33,865 bases of DNA from Actinomadura sp. KC345 (lineage in GTDB: Bacteria; Actinomycetota; Actinomycetes; Streptosporangiales; Streptosporangiaceae). Shown piece by piece: positions 7,519 through 15,030 of this stretch (positions are counted from its first letter, which is position 1; each line of letters opens with the position of its first letter). The stretch covers positions 1 through 33,865 of the forward strand of contig NZ_SMKH01000052.1 in the NCBI RefSeq assembly GCF_004348515.1. The letters are read 5' to 3'. A model generated the notes under the pieces. It was given only the letters and a program-made list of their open reading frames with translations, had not been told where the DNA came from and ran no database searches. The translations under genes were made by a program, and so were the position numbers.

Positions 7519-8237
7519 CGGCCCACCTCCTGCGACCGGCCCCGGACACCGACGTAGACGCACAAGGCCACGTAGGCGGCCGCCAGAACCGCCACCAACA
7601 GCACGACCCGGCCCAGACCATCCAGGCCGGGGACGATCGCGACCAGCGCGATGAGGGCCAGGACGGCGCCGATCAGCACCCGGGGCAGCATGTTCTGTGG
7701 CCGCGCGGCCCGGCGGGTGGTGCCGGTGGCGCGGTGCTCTTCCACCTCGGCCAGCACGGCCAGCACCTCGGAGGCGCGCTCGCCGAGGTGTTCGGCGGCC
7801 AGGGCGCGCAGCCGGTTCAGGTAGACCGCGCGCTTGCCGGGCGCGGACGTGTGCGCCAGCACCGTCCACAGCCGCAGCTCGGCGGTGTGCTCGCAACCGA
7901 GCGGCGTGGTGCAGTCCGGCCAGGTGATCGTGCCGATGACCGCGCGTTCGGTCGCGGCGACCTGACGCAGCAGCGCAGCCTGACTGGTCAGCGACTCGGC
8001 CATCGACCGCCCGCCGGCGTCGTCCTCGCGCCCCCACGCAGCGGTGTGCAGCTCGGCCAGCCGTTCGGTGAGGTTGGCGGCCAAGTCCAGAAGCGCCACG
8101 CTTTCGTCGCGGCCCTCGGCGACGTACAGGTGATCGAACGTCTCGTTCAGCGTGGTCGACCACTCGGCGTACCGGCGCCGCGCCGACCTGCGCTCCAGCC
8201 GCGCCTGCAGCACGGCCGGGATAGGGGTGGAAACCAT
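7515..8237 (-). CDS. Transfer-operon protein with C-terminal double membrane anchor
   Basis: A 240-aa protein. The start is the ATG at 8237 because GAGGAGG lies 9 nt upstream; this removes eight residues from the longest frame. Residues 1-185 are mostly helical and charged, with cysteines in a WPDCTTPLGCEHTAELR stretch. Two hydrophobic segments (about 185-203 and 208-228) follow, then a short tail. The topology suggests a cytoplasmic domain anchored by its C terminus. The stop overlaps the next start (GTGA). No family is recognised; a transfer or spread role is inferred from the operon. Confidence 0.8.
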   Translation of the reverse strand: MVSTPIPAVLQARLERRSARRRYAEWSTTLNETFDHLYVAEGRDESVALLDLAANLTERLAELHTAAWGREDDAGGRSMAESLTSQAALLRQVAATERAVIGTITWPDCTTPLGCEHTAELRLWTVLAHTSAPGKRAVYLNRLRALAAEHLGERASEVLAVLAEVEEHRATGTTRRAARPQNMLPRVLIGAVLALIALVAIVPGLDGLGRVVLLVAVLAAAYVALCVYVGVRGRSQEVGR

Positions 8238-8283
8238 GGGGGAGACCTCCTCAAAGGCCATCAGGAAAGATCCGAAGTCGGCC

Positions 8284-8309
8284 GGGCCGGTCCGGTCAGG
8301 GACCGGCCC
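8284..8309 (-). terminator. GC hairpin between gene blocks
   Basis: A 10-bp perfect stem (8284-8293 with 8300-8309) with a 6-nt loop sits in the 87-bp gap between the 45-aa zinc-ribbon gene and the 240-aa gene. No U tract. It resembles the other hairpins separating gene blocks in this operon. Confidence 0.5.
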
Positions 8310-8324
8310 CGCGCTTGTTGCTGG

Positions 8325-8462
8325 TCAGCGGGCGGGCGTGCGGAACTCGCCGTCCCGGGAGCACCGCCAGACGTCCTGGCTCCGGCCGGTGCCGCCCTCG
8401 CGGCCGCCGTAGGTCACGTTCTGCGCGCTACCGCAGCTCGGGCAGCACGCCTTGGCGCTCAC
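8325..8462 (-). CDS. Small zinc-ribbon-like protein
   Basis: A 45-aa protein from the GTG at 8462, which overlaps the upstream stop (GTGA). It has a CPSC pair near the N terminus and a single WRC further on, a partial zinc-ribbon pattern also seen in tiny AICE and phage proteins. The C terminus is GEFRTPAR. It is short, but the coupled start and coding-like third-position GC support it. The function is unknown. Confidence 0.62.
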   Translation of the reverse strand: MSAKACCPSCGSAQNVTYGGREGGTGRSQDVWRCSRDGEFRTPAR

Positions 8463-8572
8463 TTCTTGCCGCCCTTGGCCAGCTCGGGGTAGCCGCGGCC
8501 CTTCTTGCCCCACATCGAGGACGTGGGCGCCTGCGCGGTCCCTCCGCTGCTGGACTTGCTCTGATCGGGCAT
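8459..8572 (-). CDS. Very small basic protein
   Basis: A 37-aa protein from the ATG at 8572, with a purine-rich leader (AGAGAGGCAGG). The N half is Ser/Gly/Thr-rich and the C half is basic and glycine-rich (SMWGKKGRGYPELAKGGKK). The stop overlaps the next GTG. Nothing is known to me of its role; the basic tail might bind nucleic acid or membrane. Confidence 0.55.
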   Translation of the reverse strand: MPDQSKSSSGGTAQAPTSSMWGKKGRGYPELAKGGKK

Positions 8573-8596
8573 ACTTGGACCTGCCTCTCTTGAGGT

Positions 8597-8637
8597 GGGC
8601 CCCGCCGTTGTCCTTGCCAGGTCTCTTGGCGGGGCCC
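8597..8637. terminator. GC hairpin between small-gene block and coiled-coil gene
   Basis: A 10-bp perfect stem (8597-8606 with 8628-8637) with a 21-nt loop lies between the stop at 8687 and the start at 8572. It is a possible transcript boundary; no clear U tract in the minus-strand direction. Confidence 0.45.
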
Positions 8638-8686
8638 TTATCACTGGTCGCGGACCGGATTGCCCGCGACGTGGGGCGGCCGGACG

Positions 8687-9088
8687 TCAACTGGCGGCCC
8701 TGCTCACCTGGGTGGCGATGGACAAGCCCTCGGCTACCACCTGCTTGGGCACGGCACCGGGTGTGGGCTGCAGCCCGATCTCCTCCAGGTGCCCGGCGAT
8801 GTAGGCGGCCGGGGCCGGCTCTGCGTGCGCCGCTGCGGCGACGGTCGCGCGGGCGTGCGTGAGCAGCTCGACGTAGGCCACGTGCAACTCGGTGTACGCC
8901 TGCCCGGTGGCCCGGACGTCGGCCGCCAGCGACTCCAGGTGCGTGCGCAGTGCCGTCTCCTGGTCGCGTCGCGCGGCCAGCTCGGCGTGCGCCTCGGCCA
9001 GGTCCCGGCGGGCCTGGTTGAGCTGACGCCGCACGTCCAGCTCGTACGGTGTCCCGGCCGCGTGCTCGGTGCGGGCGATCGTCATCAC
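8687..9088 (-). CDS. Coiled-coil AICE protein
   Basis: A 133-aa protein beginning at GTG 9088 (or ATG 9085), overlapping the upstream stop in GTGATGA, with GGGAGG upstream. Residues about 15-80 form a heptad-rich Ala/Glu/Arg coiled coil (RRDLAEAHAELAARRDQE). The C-terminal 40 residues look like a separate small helical unit. Proteins like this are common in AICE transfer operons but have no assigned role. Translational coupling with the membrane protein upstream suggests that they act together. Confidence 0.75.
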   Translation of the reverse strand: MMTIARTEHAAGTPYELDVRRQLNQARRDLAEAHAELAARRDQETALRTHLESLAADVRATGQAYTELHVAYVELLTHARATVAAAAHAEPAPAAYIAGHLEEIGLQPTPGAVPKQVVAEGLSIATQVSRAAS

Positions 9089-10464
9089 CGCTCGCCTCCC
9101 ACCACGCTCAGCCCGGCCCGAGCCGACGCGGGCGGCGGCTCATCTCGCTCGGGCAGCGACTCCACGACGGCGCGCTCGAGGTCGGCCAGCCGCTGGCCGT
9201 ACAGCTCCTTGATCCGCTTGGCGCGTCCGAAGCCCACACCGAGAGCGCCCTGCACCTGGCGGATCGACGCGTCCTCAGGCACCTCGCCGCGGTCGATAGC
9301 GGCCACCAGCCGCTCGCAGTGCTGCTCATCGGCCAGCGGACGCGGCGCGGGCTTGGCGCTCTCGGGTACCCGGACGCCCTTGTTCGGACGCTGCTTGCGT
9401 GGCGCTGCCGACTCCCGCTCTCCCGGCCGGTCACCACCGGTTCGCGTTCCCGCCTCACCGTCCAGGCCGGATCCCTGTCCCGCCTCGGGACGGGCGTTGA
9501 CCGGCAGCATCTGCCGCTGCCCACCAGGGACAGGCGGCACAGCCGCCGAGTCAGCGGCTACGCCCTTGCGAGCGCGCTCCTGGCCCGCGTCTCCGACGCT
9601 GCCGGAAGCACTCTCGGAAGCGTCGATGCTGTCCGCGGTCCCAGGCTCGCGCAGTTTCAGGTCGGTCAGCCGCGGCACCGCCTGACCGTCCCGGTCGTGC
9701 CAGGGATCGGCCTCGGCGATCGACTGGTCGATGGCGCCGATCATGTGCGCCGTCACCGCCGCGCCGACCGGGCCGAGCGCGTGCGCGAACATCGAGCTGG
9801 CGATCGCCCAGCCTGACACGTGCGAGGCGTCGCCAGCGGGCACCGCCGCCACCAGGTTCAGCACGATCGAGGTGGCCAGGCAGCCGAAGCCGACCTTCTC
9901 GGCCTGCCTCGACAGCCGCCCGCCGGACGCAGCCAGCCGCGCACGGCACACGATGATCCAGCACACCGCGCCGATCAGCAGGGCCTCCAGGCCCCAGAGC
10001 GTCCACCACACCGGACTGTCGGGCGCCACGCCCATCAGCCGCGCGGCGCCCTGCTGAACCCCGGTCGTCGACCAGACACCGAACCCGATCAGCACCGGCA
10101 CCAGCACCCGCAGATTCCGCGTGCGCAGCCACTCAAGACGCAGCGCCCGCGCCTCCCCGGACCGCGCCATCAGCGACCGGATCCGCGTCCGCTCACCGGC
10201 CGCGCGGAACTCCCGGTACATCCGGGCCAGCTCCGCCTCGGCCCGCACATCGGCCTCACGCTCGGCACGCGCCAGCTCCGCCAGCCGCGACTTGGCGTTT
10301 ACCTCCGCCCGCGCCCGGCCATGTCCGGCCTCGGCACGCGCCCGCTCCAGCTCGTCCGCCCGCCGGGCGTCCGCCAGCTCCCGCCGGCGCCGCAGCTCTT
10401 GGGCCAGTTCCTCCGGGCTGACCGGCTCATCGCCGGTCGGCCGCGGTCTCTTGAGCATCGTCAT
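9085..10464 (-). CDS. DUF2637/SpdB-like membrane protein with C-terminal helix-turn-helix
   Basis: A 459-aa protein. Residues 1-105 are a highly charged coiled coil. Four membrane helices follow at about 116-136, 152-174, 190-210 and 215-240. Next come a Gly/Ser/Pro-rich disordered linker (about 265-380) and a C-terminal helix-turn-helix-like segment (about 385-430, SIRQVQGALGVGFGRAKRIKELY). Four helices plus a C-terminal DNA-binding segment resemble the DUF2637/Spd proteins of Streptomyces plasmids and AICEs, thought to aid intramycelial spread. The ATG at 10464 overlaps the upstream TGA (ATGA). Family assignment is moderate. Confidence 0.78.
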   Translation of the reverse strand: MTMLKRPRPTGDEPVSPEELAQELRRRRELADARRADELERARAEAGHGRARAEVNAKSRLAELARAEREADVRAEAELARMYREFRAAGERTRIRSLMARSGEARALRLEWLRTRNLRVLVPVLIGFGVWSTTGVQQGAARLMGVAPDSPVWWTLWGLEALLIGAVCWIIVCRARLAASGGRLSRQAEKVGFGCLATSIVLNLVAAVPAGDASHVSGWAIASSMFAHALGPVGAAVTAHMIGAIDQSIAEADPWHDRDGQAVPRLTDLKLREPGTADSIDASESASGSVGDAGQERARKGVAADSAAVPPVPGGQRQMLPVNARPEAGQGSGLDGEAGTRTGGDRPGERESAAPRKQRPNKGVRVPESAKPAPRPLADEQHCERLVAAIDRGEVPEDASIRQVQGALGVGFGRAKRIKELYGQRLADLERAVVESLPERDEPPPASARAGLSVVGGER

Positions 10465-11093
10465 CGCGCACGCCCTTCCTCGAGGACGTCCAGGACCGGC
10501 CCCACCACGCGGTTCAGTTCCACGACCAGGCCCTCGACGGCCCGTCGGGCCCGCTCCTCCACACCATCACCTGGCCCCTGCGGAGCCGCCGGCAGCCCGC
10601 CGACCGGAACCGAGAAGGTCAGCGCGAGGCTGGCCTGCATGAACGGATGCCTGGTCACGTCCCGCTCGGTGGGGTCCACGAACACGTAGCCGTCACCGCG
10701 CAGCTCGGTCGGCCAGTCCCGCCAGCAGCGGCCCTGCCGCCACTCGACCGAGTCGGCCAGGGACGCCGGCCACGGAGCGACCAGGCTCACGGCCGCGATC
10801 AGCGACCCGTCCCAGTGGCTGCGCTGCAACTGGGCGCTGAGCACCCGCGAGTGGAGGCGGATGTACCCGGGCGCCATCACCGGCCCGGTCGCCGTTCGCC
10901 AGGCCGCCGAGGCGAACTCGACCAGCCGGGACGACGGCTCGGCGAACGTCCCGTCCCAGCACTCGGCGAACGAGCCGTTCAGCCGATCCCGGACGTAGGA
11001 GCCGTACCGGGAGACGCCGTCACTGGCCTGCGCCCGGTCGTAGTCCTCATCGACCCAGAACGGGGCCGCCGAGGTGTCAGAATGAAGGTTCAT
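10461..11093 (-). CDS. Conserved-looking AICE protein of unknown function
   Basis: A 210-aa soluble protein with a good ribosome-binding site (GGGAGG, 9 nt before the ATG). It is rich in aromatic residues (FWVDEDYDRA, ECWDGTF, SAAWRTATGP) and lacks a membrane helix. It is the first gene after the hairpin at 11122-11159 and overlaps the next gene by four bases. Its 18-nt leader is identical to that of xis. I do not recognise a family. Confidence 0.78.
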   Translation of the reverse strand: MNLHSDTSAAPFWVDEDYDRAQASDGVSRYGSYVRDRLNGSFAECWDGTFAEPSSRLVEFASAAWRTATGPVMAPGYIRLHSRVLSAQLQRSHWDGSLIAAVSLVAPWPASLADSVEWRQGRCWRDWPTELRGDGYVFVDPTERDVTRHPFMQASLALTFSVPVGGLPAAPQGPGDGVEERARRAVEGLVVELNRVVGPVLDVLEEGRAR

Positions 11094-11108
11094 CGGGTTG
11101 GACCTCCC
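11091..11108 (-). repeat. Duplicated start/RBS leader, copy 1
   Basis: The 18-nt block catcgggttggacctccc, covering the start codon and ribosome-binding site of the 210-aa gene, recurs exactly at 11447-11464 before xis. It suggests a duplicated, possibly co-regulated, translation-initiation region. Confidence 0.7.
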
Positions 11109-11121
11109 AAGGTCCGATCAA

Positions 11122-11159
11122 GGCCCTCGTCAGGCGGTTGCGTCGCCATGACGAGGGCC
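11122..11159 (-). terminator. Hairpin downstream of xis
   Basis: An 11-bp perfect stem (ggccctcgtca at 11122-11132 with 11149-11159) and a 16-nt loop lie 75 bp after the xis stop and before the 210-aa gene. It probably limits read-through from xis into the transfer operon; no U tract. Confidence 0.6.
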
Positions 11160-11233
11160 GCTCTACGTTCCGAGGCTGATGAGCCGGGGCTGCAGACACG
11201 CGCTCATGCCGCGCGAGGCGCCACCACGAGCCA

Positions 11234-11449
11234 TCAACGGGCCTCGCTCTCCAGCAGCGCGATGTACTCGGCGATCGCCGAACCCGGGATCCGCCGCGAC
11301 CGGCCCTCCCGAACCGACCGCAGCCGACCCGACCGGATCAGCTCGTAGATCACCGACCGCGACAGTGAGAGCAGCTCCATCGCCTCACTGACCCGGTACA
11401 ACCGCGCTGGCGACGCCGTCTCGGCAGCGCCCGAAGTCGTCATGGTCAT
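11234..11449 (-). CDS. xis: Excisionase-like helix-turn-helix protein
   Basis: A 71-aa MerR-type winged-helix protein of the Xis/HTH_17 class. It has the typical LYRVSEAMELLSLSRSVIY, then ELIRSGRLRSVREGRSRRIP pattern, followed by a short C-terminal helix. It should bend att DNA and direct the integrase to excise. The ATG at 11449 follows GGGAGG by 9 nt; upstream codons lack a site. It is the first gene after the operator-like palindromes at 11525-11577, so its expression, and hence excision, is probably controlled by the neighbouring GntR repressor. It is about 10 kb from int. Confidence 0.88.
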   Translation of the reverse strand: MTMTTSGAAETASPARLYRVSEAMELLSLSRSVIYELIRSGRLRSVREGRSRRIPGSAIAEYIALLESEAR

Positions 11450-11464
11450 CGGGTTGGACCTCCC
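11447..11464 (-). repeat. Duplicated start/RBS leader, copy 2
   Basis: Exact second copy of the 18-nt block at 11091-11108, here at the xis start. The surrounding sequences are unrelated. Confidence 0.7.
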
Positions 11465-11524
11465 TTCTCGGCCTCGCCGCACGACGACGAAGACCCACGT
11501 GTCCGTAGGCGTCCATGAGGACAC

Positions 11525-11577
11525 CTAGACGTCTAGAGGAGTACGTCCAGACGGTGACACAACTCGTCTAGACGAGT
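11525..11577. promoter_or_regulatory. GntR/HutC-type operator cluster upstream of xis
   Basis: Two perfect palindromes lie here: ctagacgtctag (11525-11536) and actcgtctagacgagt (11562-11577). The core of the second, GTCTAGAC at 11566-11573, fits the HutC-subfamily GntR operator form GT-N-TA-N-AC. A related gtccagac lies at 11545-11552. They are in the 134-bp gap between the gntR stop and the xis start. The neighbouring GntR protein is the likely ligand. Confidence 0.7.
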
Positions 11578-11583
11578 CAAGCG

Positions 11584-12369
11584 CTACCGCGCGGGAAGTT
11601 CGTACGAGAGCACGTAGGCGTCGCTGGACATCACCGTGTCGCAGACCTCTACAGCCCGCTCTGCCTGGTCATATGCTGTCCGCACCAGGTGGAATACCGG
11701 GACTCCGGGCGCCAGCTTCAGCGCCCGAGCCTCGTCCCGCAGGGGCATGCGCGCCCGGATCTCCTCACTGAAGTGATCCAGCCGGTGGCCGAGTTCCTCT
11801 AGGCGGGCGTAGATCCCTCCGGGCCCGGTGTTGGGCTCCATAATCTGCGAACCGCGAGCGATCGACGCCGGGATGTACGACGTAGCCGTCTCGACCGGAT
11901 GACCGTTGAGCAGATACCGCCGCGCCCGCACCACGACCAGCTCCTCTCCAGTTACCCCAAGCTTCGCGGCCACATCGGGCGACGGCTTGTCTTCCGTGAT
12001 CTGGATGGAGTCCACCGAGGGCTTAACTCCGGCGCCTTCGGCCTCGGCGATGAACGCGGCTTTGCCTTCCTCCCGGTGATGCCGCGCGAAGCGATCAGAC
12101 GCCAGCCGTCGCACCGGTGGCCGCGACCGCACAAAGACACCCTTGCCGTGCTCGGCGACAGTCAGCCCCTCACTCTGCAGAATCTGCAGAGCATGCCGAA
12201 CCGTCATCCGGGCAACGTCGTAGTGCCCAATGAGCTGGCTCTCGGACGGCAGCTTCTCACCAGGGGACAGCTCTCGGCTGTCGATCGCTTCCCGAAGATG
12301 GTCCGCAATCTGCTTGAAGACCGGCCGGTCGCTCGTCGGATCCAGTTCCGGCAACCGCAGATCGCCCAC
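11584..12369 (-). CDS. GntR-family (HutC/UTRA) transcriptional repressor, KorSA-like
   Basis: A 261-aa regulator with an N-terminal winged helix-turn-helix (about 12-85; LREAIDSRELSPGEKLPSES, then VARMTVRHALQILQSEGL) and a C-terminal UTRA effector-binding domain (about 105-250). In pSAM2 the GntR protein KorSA represses the activator of replication and transfer; this protein sits in the matching place, divergent from a Nudix gene and upstream of xis. The start is the GTG at 12369 because AGGAGT precedes it by 9 nt; a TTG six codons earlier overlaps that site. Probable operators lie on both sides (11525-11577 and 12390-12420). Confidence 0.9.
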   Translation of the reverse strand: MGDLRLPELDPTSDRPVFKQIADHLREAIDSRELSPGEKLPSESQLIGHYDVARMTVRHALQILQSEGLTVAEHGKGVFVRSRPPVRRLASDRFARHHREEGKAAFIAEAEGAGVKPSVDSIQITEDKPSPDVAAKLGVTGEELVVVRARRYLLNGHPVETATSYIPASIARGSQIMEPNTGPGGIYARLEELGHRLDHFSEEIRARMPLRDEARALKLAPGVPVFHLVRTAYDQAERAVEVCDTVMSSDAYVLSYELPAR

Positions 12370-12389
12370 GCCCGGCCAACTCCTCAACT

Positions 12390-12420
12390 CGTACGTACGT
12401 GTACTAGCGTGGAGTCTAGT
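12390..12420. promoter_or_regulatory. Divergent gntR/Nudix control region with operator-like repeats
   Basis: The 80-bp gap between the GTG of gntR and the ATG of the Nudix gene holds cgtacgtacg (12390-12399, palindromic, GT-N4-AC) and an ACTAG-N8-CTAGT inverted repeat (12403-12407 with 12416-12420). The hexamer GTCTAG at 12414-12419 is shared with the operators upstream of xis, suggesting that GntR autoregulates and controls the Nudix gene. Confidence 0.55.
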
Positions 12421-12449
12421 AGCCGGACCTGCTCAGAGGAGCCTGCGCA

Positions 12450-12902
12450 ATGCCCGACAGTCGCCACTCCGTCAGCGTGGCGGGGGTCGTCGTCGACGAC
12501 CAGGGCCGCGCCCTCCTCATCCAGCGGCGAGATAATGGCCGCTGGGAGGCCCCCGGCGGTGTCCTGGAGCAAGACGAAGACATCATCACTGGCCTCCGCC
12601 GCGAGGTCCGCGAGGAAACCGGCCTCGAAGTCAGCCCCATCGCCCTCACCGGCGTCTACAAAAATATGCCTCGCGGCATAGTCGCCCTGGTCTTTCGCTG
12701 CAAGGCCGAGGCCGGCACGCTCCGCGAGACAGACGAAAGCACTGCCTTCCGCTGGGTAACCGTCGAAGAGGTAGCCGACCTAGCCAACGAAGCTTTCGCC
12801 ATCCGAGTCCAAGACGCCCTGGCCACCCCCTCAACTGTCCCAATCCGCCAACACGATGGCACCCATATCCTCGGCCGCACGAGCGGCGAAATGGACCGAT
12901 AG
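12450..12902 (+). CDS. Nudix hydrolase, possible Pif-like transfer-immunity factor
   Basis: A 150-aa Nudix-fold protein. The Nudix box is complete: GGVLEQDEDII, then GLRREVREETGLE (about 30-58), matching GX5EX7REUXEEXGU, so metal-dependent hydrolysis of a nucleoside-diphosphate-linked substrate is expected. In pSAM2 a Nudix-motif protein, Pif, gives transfer immunity to cells already carrying the element. This gene's position beside a KorSA-like gene fits that role, but generic Nudix functions cannot be excluded. The start is fixed by GAGGAG about 10 nt upstream. It is the only plus-strand gene in the element and converges on the cargo effector gene, with 42 bp between stops. Confidence 0.85.
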   Translation: MPDSRHSVSVAGVVVDDQGRALLIQRRDNGRWEAPGGVLEQDEDIITGLRREVREETGLEVSPIALTGVYKNMPRGIVALVFRCKAEAGTLRETDESTAFRWVTVEEVADLANEAFAIRVQDALATPSTVPIRQHDGTHILGRTSGEMDR

Positions 12903-12944
12903 ACAGCCTGTGGTCGTCACATCGCACTTCTTGGCTTAATCCTT

Positions 12945-15008
12945 TCATCGCGAGTACGCGGAAGGGGTAATACGGTTTCCGGTGACTATACCGGCAAGCA
13001 CGGTGCGATCCTTGATCGCTCCCTCTGGCCGATGATTGGTGATCCAAGCAATCTCATCGATCCTGCGTGTGCCGTCAGTCGAGGTTTTCGGGGTGAGGTC
13101 GAGTATGAGGAGTTGACCGAATGGGGCATTGGTGTTGGTATATTGAGCGGCCTGAGTCAGATACTTCTCCTCGATGTGGCTGCGGGAGTTGTTGTCGGGA
13201 TCCTGTTTCATCTCAGTGAGATAGTGAAGCGTGCCGAAATGAACCATGACGTCGGCACGTCCCATCTCGACGTCTATCGGTTCACAAAGGGCAATTCCGT
13301 TGAGAGGACCGGCAAGTAGCCAATGATGGAAGTCGCGCTGAAGATCAGCTTCTACTGCAGTACGCTGACCCTTTTCGGGTTTGCGACGGTAGTCGTAGGG
13401 TGGGTCGTCTTTTTTCCCAGGGCCAAAGAGGCTGGTACGCGTCAGGTCGGAGCGGCTTTTTAAGAAAAGTAGGGTCTGCTCAACCAACGCGCCGAAGGTA
13501 TGACGTACATCGCCCGTAAAGTCTGGATGCTCGGACAAGTTCCGCATGAAGCGGTCAAGTAGAGGAACAATCAGCGGGTCGCTGGCTTTTAGACGGGCGA
13601 TATCGCTGTTATAGGCGATACCTTCGATATCGGCAAGGGCTGAGTCGTCTAGTTCATTGGCGACGCGGAGGGCACGTCTGAGGCCGAGTAGCAGGACGAG
13701 TGTGGGCGCGATGCGGTGCAGGCGTTGGGCCGCTGGCCCAGTTTCGTCGTCATCAGCTAACTCTTGGACCGACTGCTCGCCGTCCCGGGGCTCGCGAGCC
13801 GAAATCTTGGTGAGAACAGTAATTGCCGTTTCCGTATCGAAAGAAAAGTTGGGGTGCTGGTCGGGGTGGGAAGCGGCGTACCTCAAGGCCGCGAGGAAGG
13901 TGCCCTCTCGAATAAGGTGGTCTTCGATCGCGGGTTCTACTAGGGCCGCGAGGCCAGGCGCCTCTTGGGGGATGCCCAGGGGCGATACTGTGCGGGCGCT
14001 CCTGTACGCGGCCATCACAGTGTCTAGAGCACTCCAAGGCTCCATCCACACGGGAGCGTCCAATGCCTCTGTAGCGGCGCGGAGTTGCAGAACAAGGCGA
14101 CCCCATGCGATTTCGGCAGAATACCGCGGCTGAAGCCATTGAGCCCGGTGTGACCGGTGGAGCCATGCGGCTCTATGCTCTAGAGCGAGCTCGATTTGGT
14201 GCGCTGATTCCGCAACTTGAACGACGTTTCGTTTGGTGAGACCGAGGATGGCGTCACAAACAGCGACATACGCTTCGGCGTCTTGTCGGGCCTCGCCAGC
14301 GTCAGCTGCGGCAGCGAACAGGCGCCGAGCTTCAGTCAACTGAACGACAATCTCAGACACCTCGGGGGAAGCAAGTGCAGAACGCAACCGATCGCAGCCT
14401 AGCTCGAATAGGGCGTCAATGTCTGTCGCCTCTTCTTGGGAAAGCTGCTCCAGAAGGCTTCGGATTGTTGCCGTGATGGAGGCCTCTTCAAGAGACCATC
14501 GATCCAGAGTAACCCCCAAAATTCGAGGAAGGCTCTCCAGGAAATCCTCTGGCTCATCCGGACGGAGACTCTCCAATATGCCCCAAAGTCGATAAGGGCT
14601 GACAGCTCCGGATACTGCAAGTCGCACGGCACCTTCTAAGCGCGCAGCCGCTAGCAGGGGAAGGTCTGTGATGGCCTGAGTAAGTCCTTCAAGAAGAACT
14701 CCGTTCAGGGCGTTGCCCAGCTTTTGTGTGGTGGCCGCGCTCGTAAGTAATGTCTCCAAGGCCGAGGTTAGGGCGAGGAGGCTGCGCTGATTAGCGAATC
14801 CGGGTGCGAAGCTTTGTACGACATCCTGCCACTCTCCGCCATCGGTGAGAGCATCGACTACTGCCTCAGCTAGGAGGGGGGCGAAAGGCCCGGCAGCAAC
14901 CTCGGCAACTTGGTCACGTACTACCTCTTGCGGGAGCTTCACCGTGCCGAAAGTGATGGGCTCCCCAGTCTCGGCGAGACTACTCAGTCTCTCCGCGAGC
15001 TGTGCCAT
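12945..15008 (-). CDS. Large effector with C-terminal PD-(D/E)XK nuclease fold
   Basis: A 687-aa protein, last gene of the three-gene cargo. Residues 1 to about 530 are helical repeats rich in Leu/Ala with no recognised domain. The C-terminal 150 residues show a PD-(D/E)XK-type pattern: Glu553 (AVEADLQRDFHHWL), Asp586 (GRADVMVHF), Glu599-x-Lys601 (LTEMKQD) and a Gln-containing helix (YLTQAAQY). A metal-dependent DNA (or RNA) cleaving role is inferred. The ATG at 15008 is chosen because GGAAGG lies 7 nt upstream; an ATG two codons earlier is adjacent to that site. It lies 22 bp after the ATPase stop, so it is co-transcribed. Its GC is clearly lower than in flanking genes, a sign of separate acquisition. 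Confidence 0.8.
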   Translation of the reverse strand: MAQLAERLSSLAETGEPITFGTVKLPQEVVRDQVAEVAAGPFAPLLAEAVVDALTDGGEWQDVVQSFAPGFANQRSLLALTSALETLLTSAATTQKLGNALNGVLLEGLTQAITDLPLLAAARLEGAVRLAVSGAVSPYRLWGILESLRPDEPEDFLESLPRILGVTLDRWSLEEASITATIRSLLEQLSQEEATDIDALFELGCDRLRSALASPEVSEIVVQLTEARRLFAAAADAGEARQDAEAYVAVCDAILGLTKRNVVQVAESAHQIELALEHRAAWLHRSHRAQWLQPRYSAEIAWGRLVLQLRAATEALDAPVWMEPWSALDTVMAAYRSARTVSPLGIPQEAPGLAALVEPAIEDHLIREGTFLAALRYAASHPDQHPNFSFDTETAITVLTKISAREPRDGEQSVQELADDDETGPAAQRLHRIAPTLVLLLGLRRALRVANELDDSALADIEGIAYNSDIARLKASDPLIVPLLDRFMRNLSEHPDFTGDVRHTFGALVEQTLLFLKSRSDLTRTSLFGPGKKDDPPYDYRRKPEKGQRTAVEADLQRDFHHWLLAGPLNGIALCEPIDVEMGRADVMVHFGTLHYLTEMKQDPDNNSRSHIEEKYLTQAAQYTNTNAPFGQLLILDLTPKTSTDGTRRIDEIAWITNHRPEGAIKDRTVLAGIVTGNRITPSAYSR

Positions 15009-15030
15009 GCCCATTCCTTCCCATGAGTTT

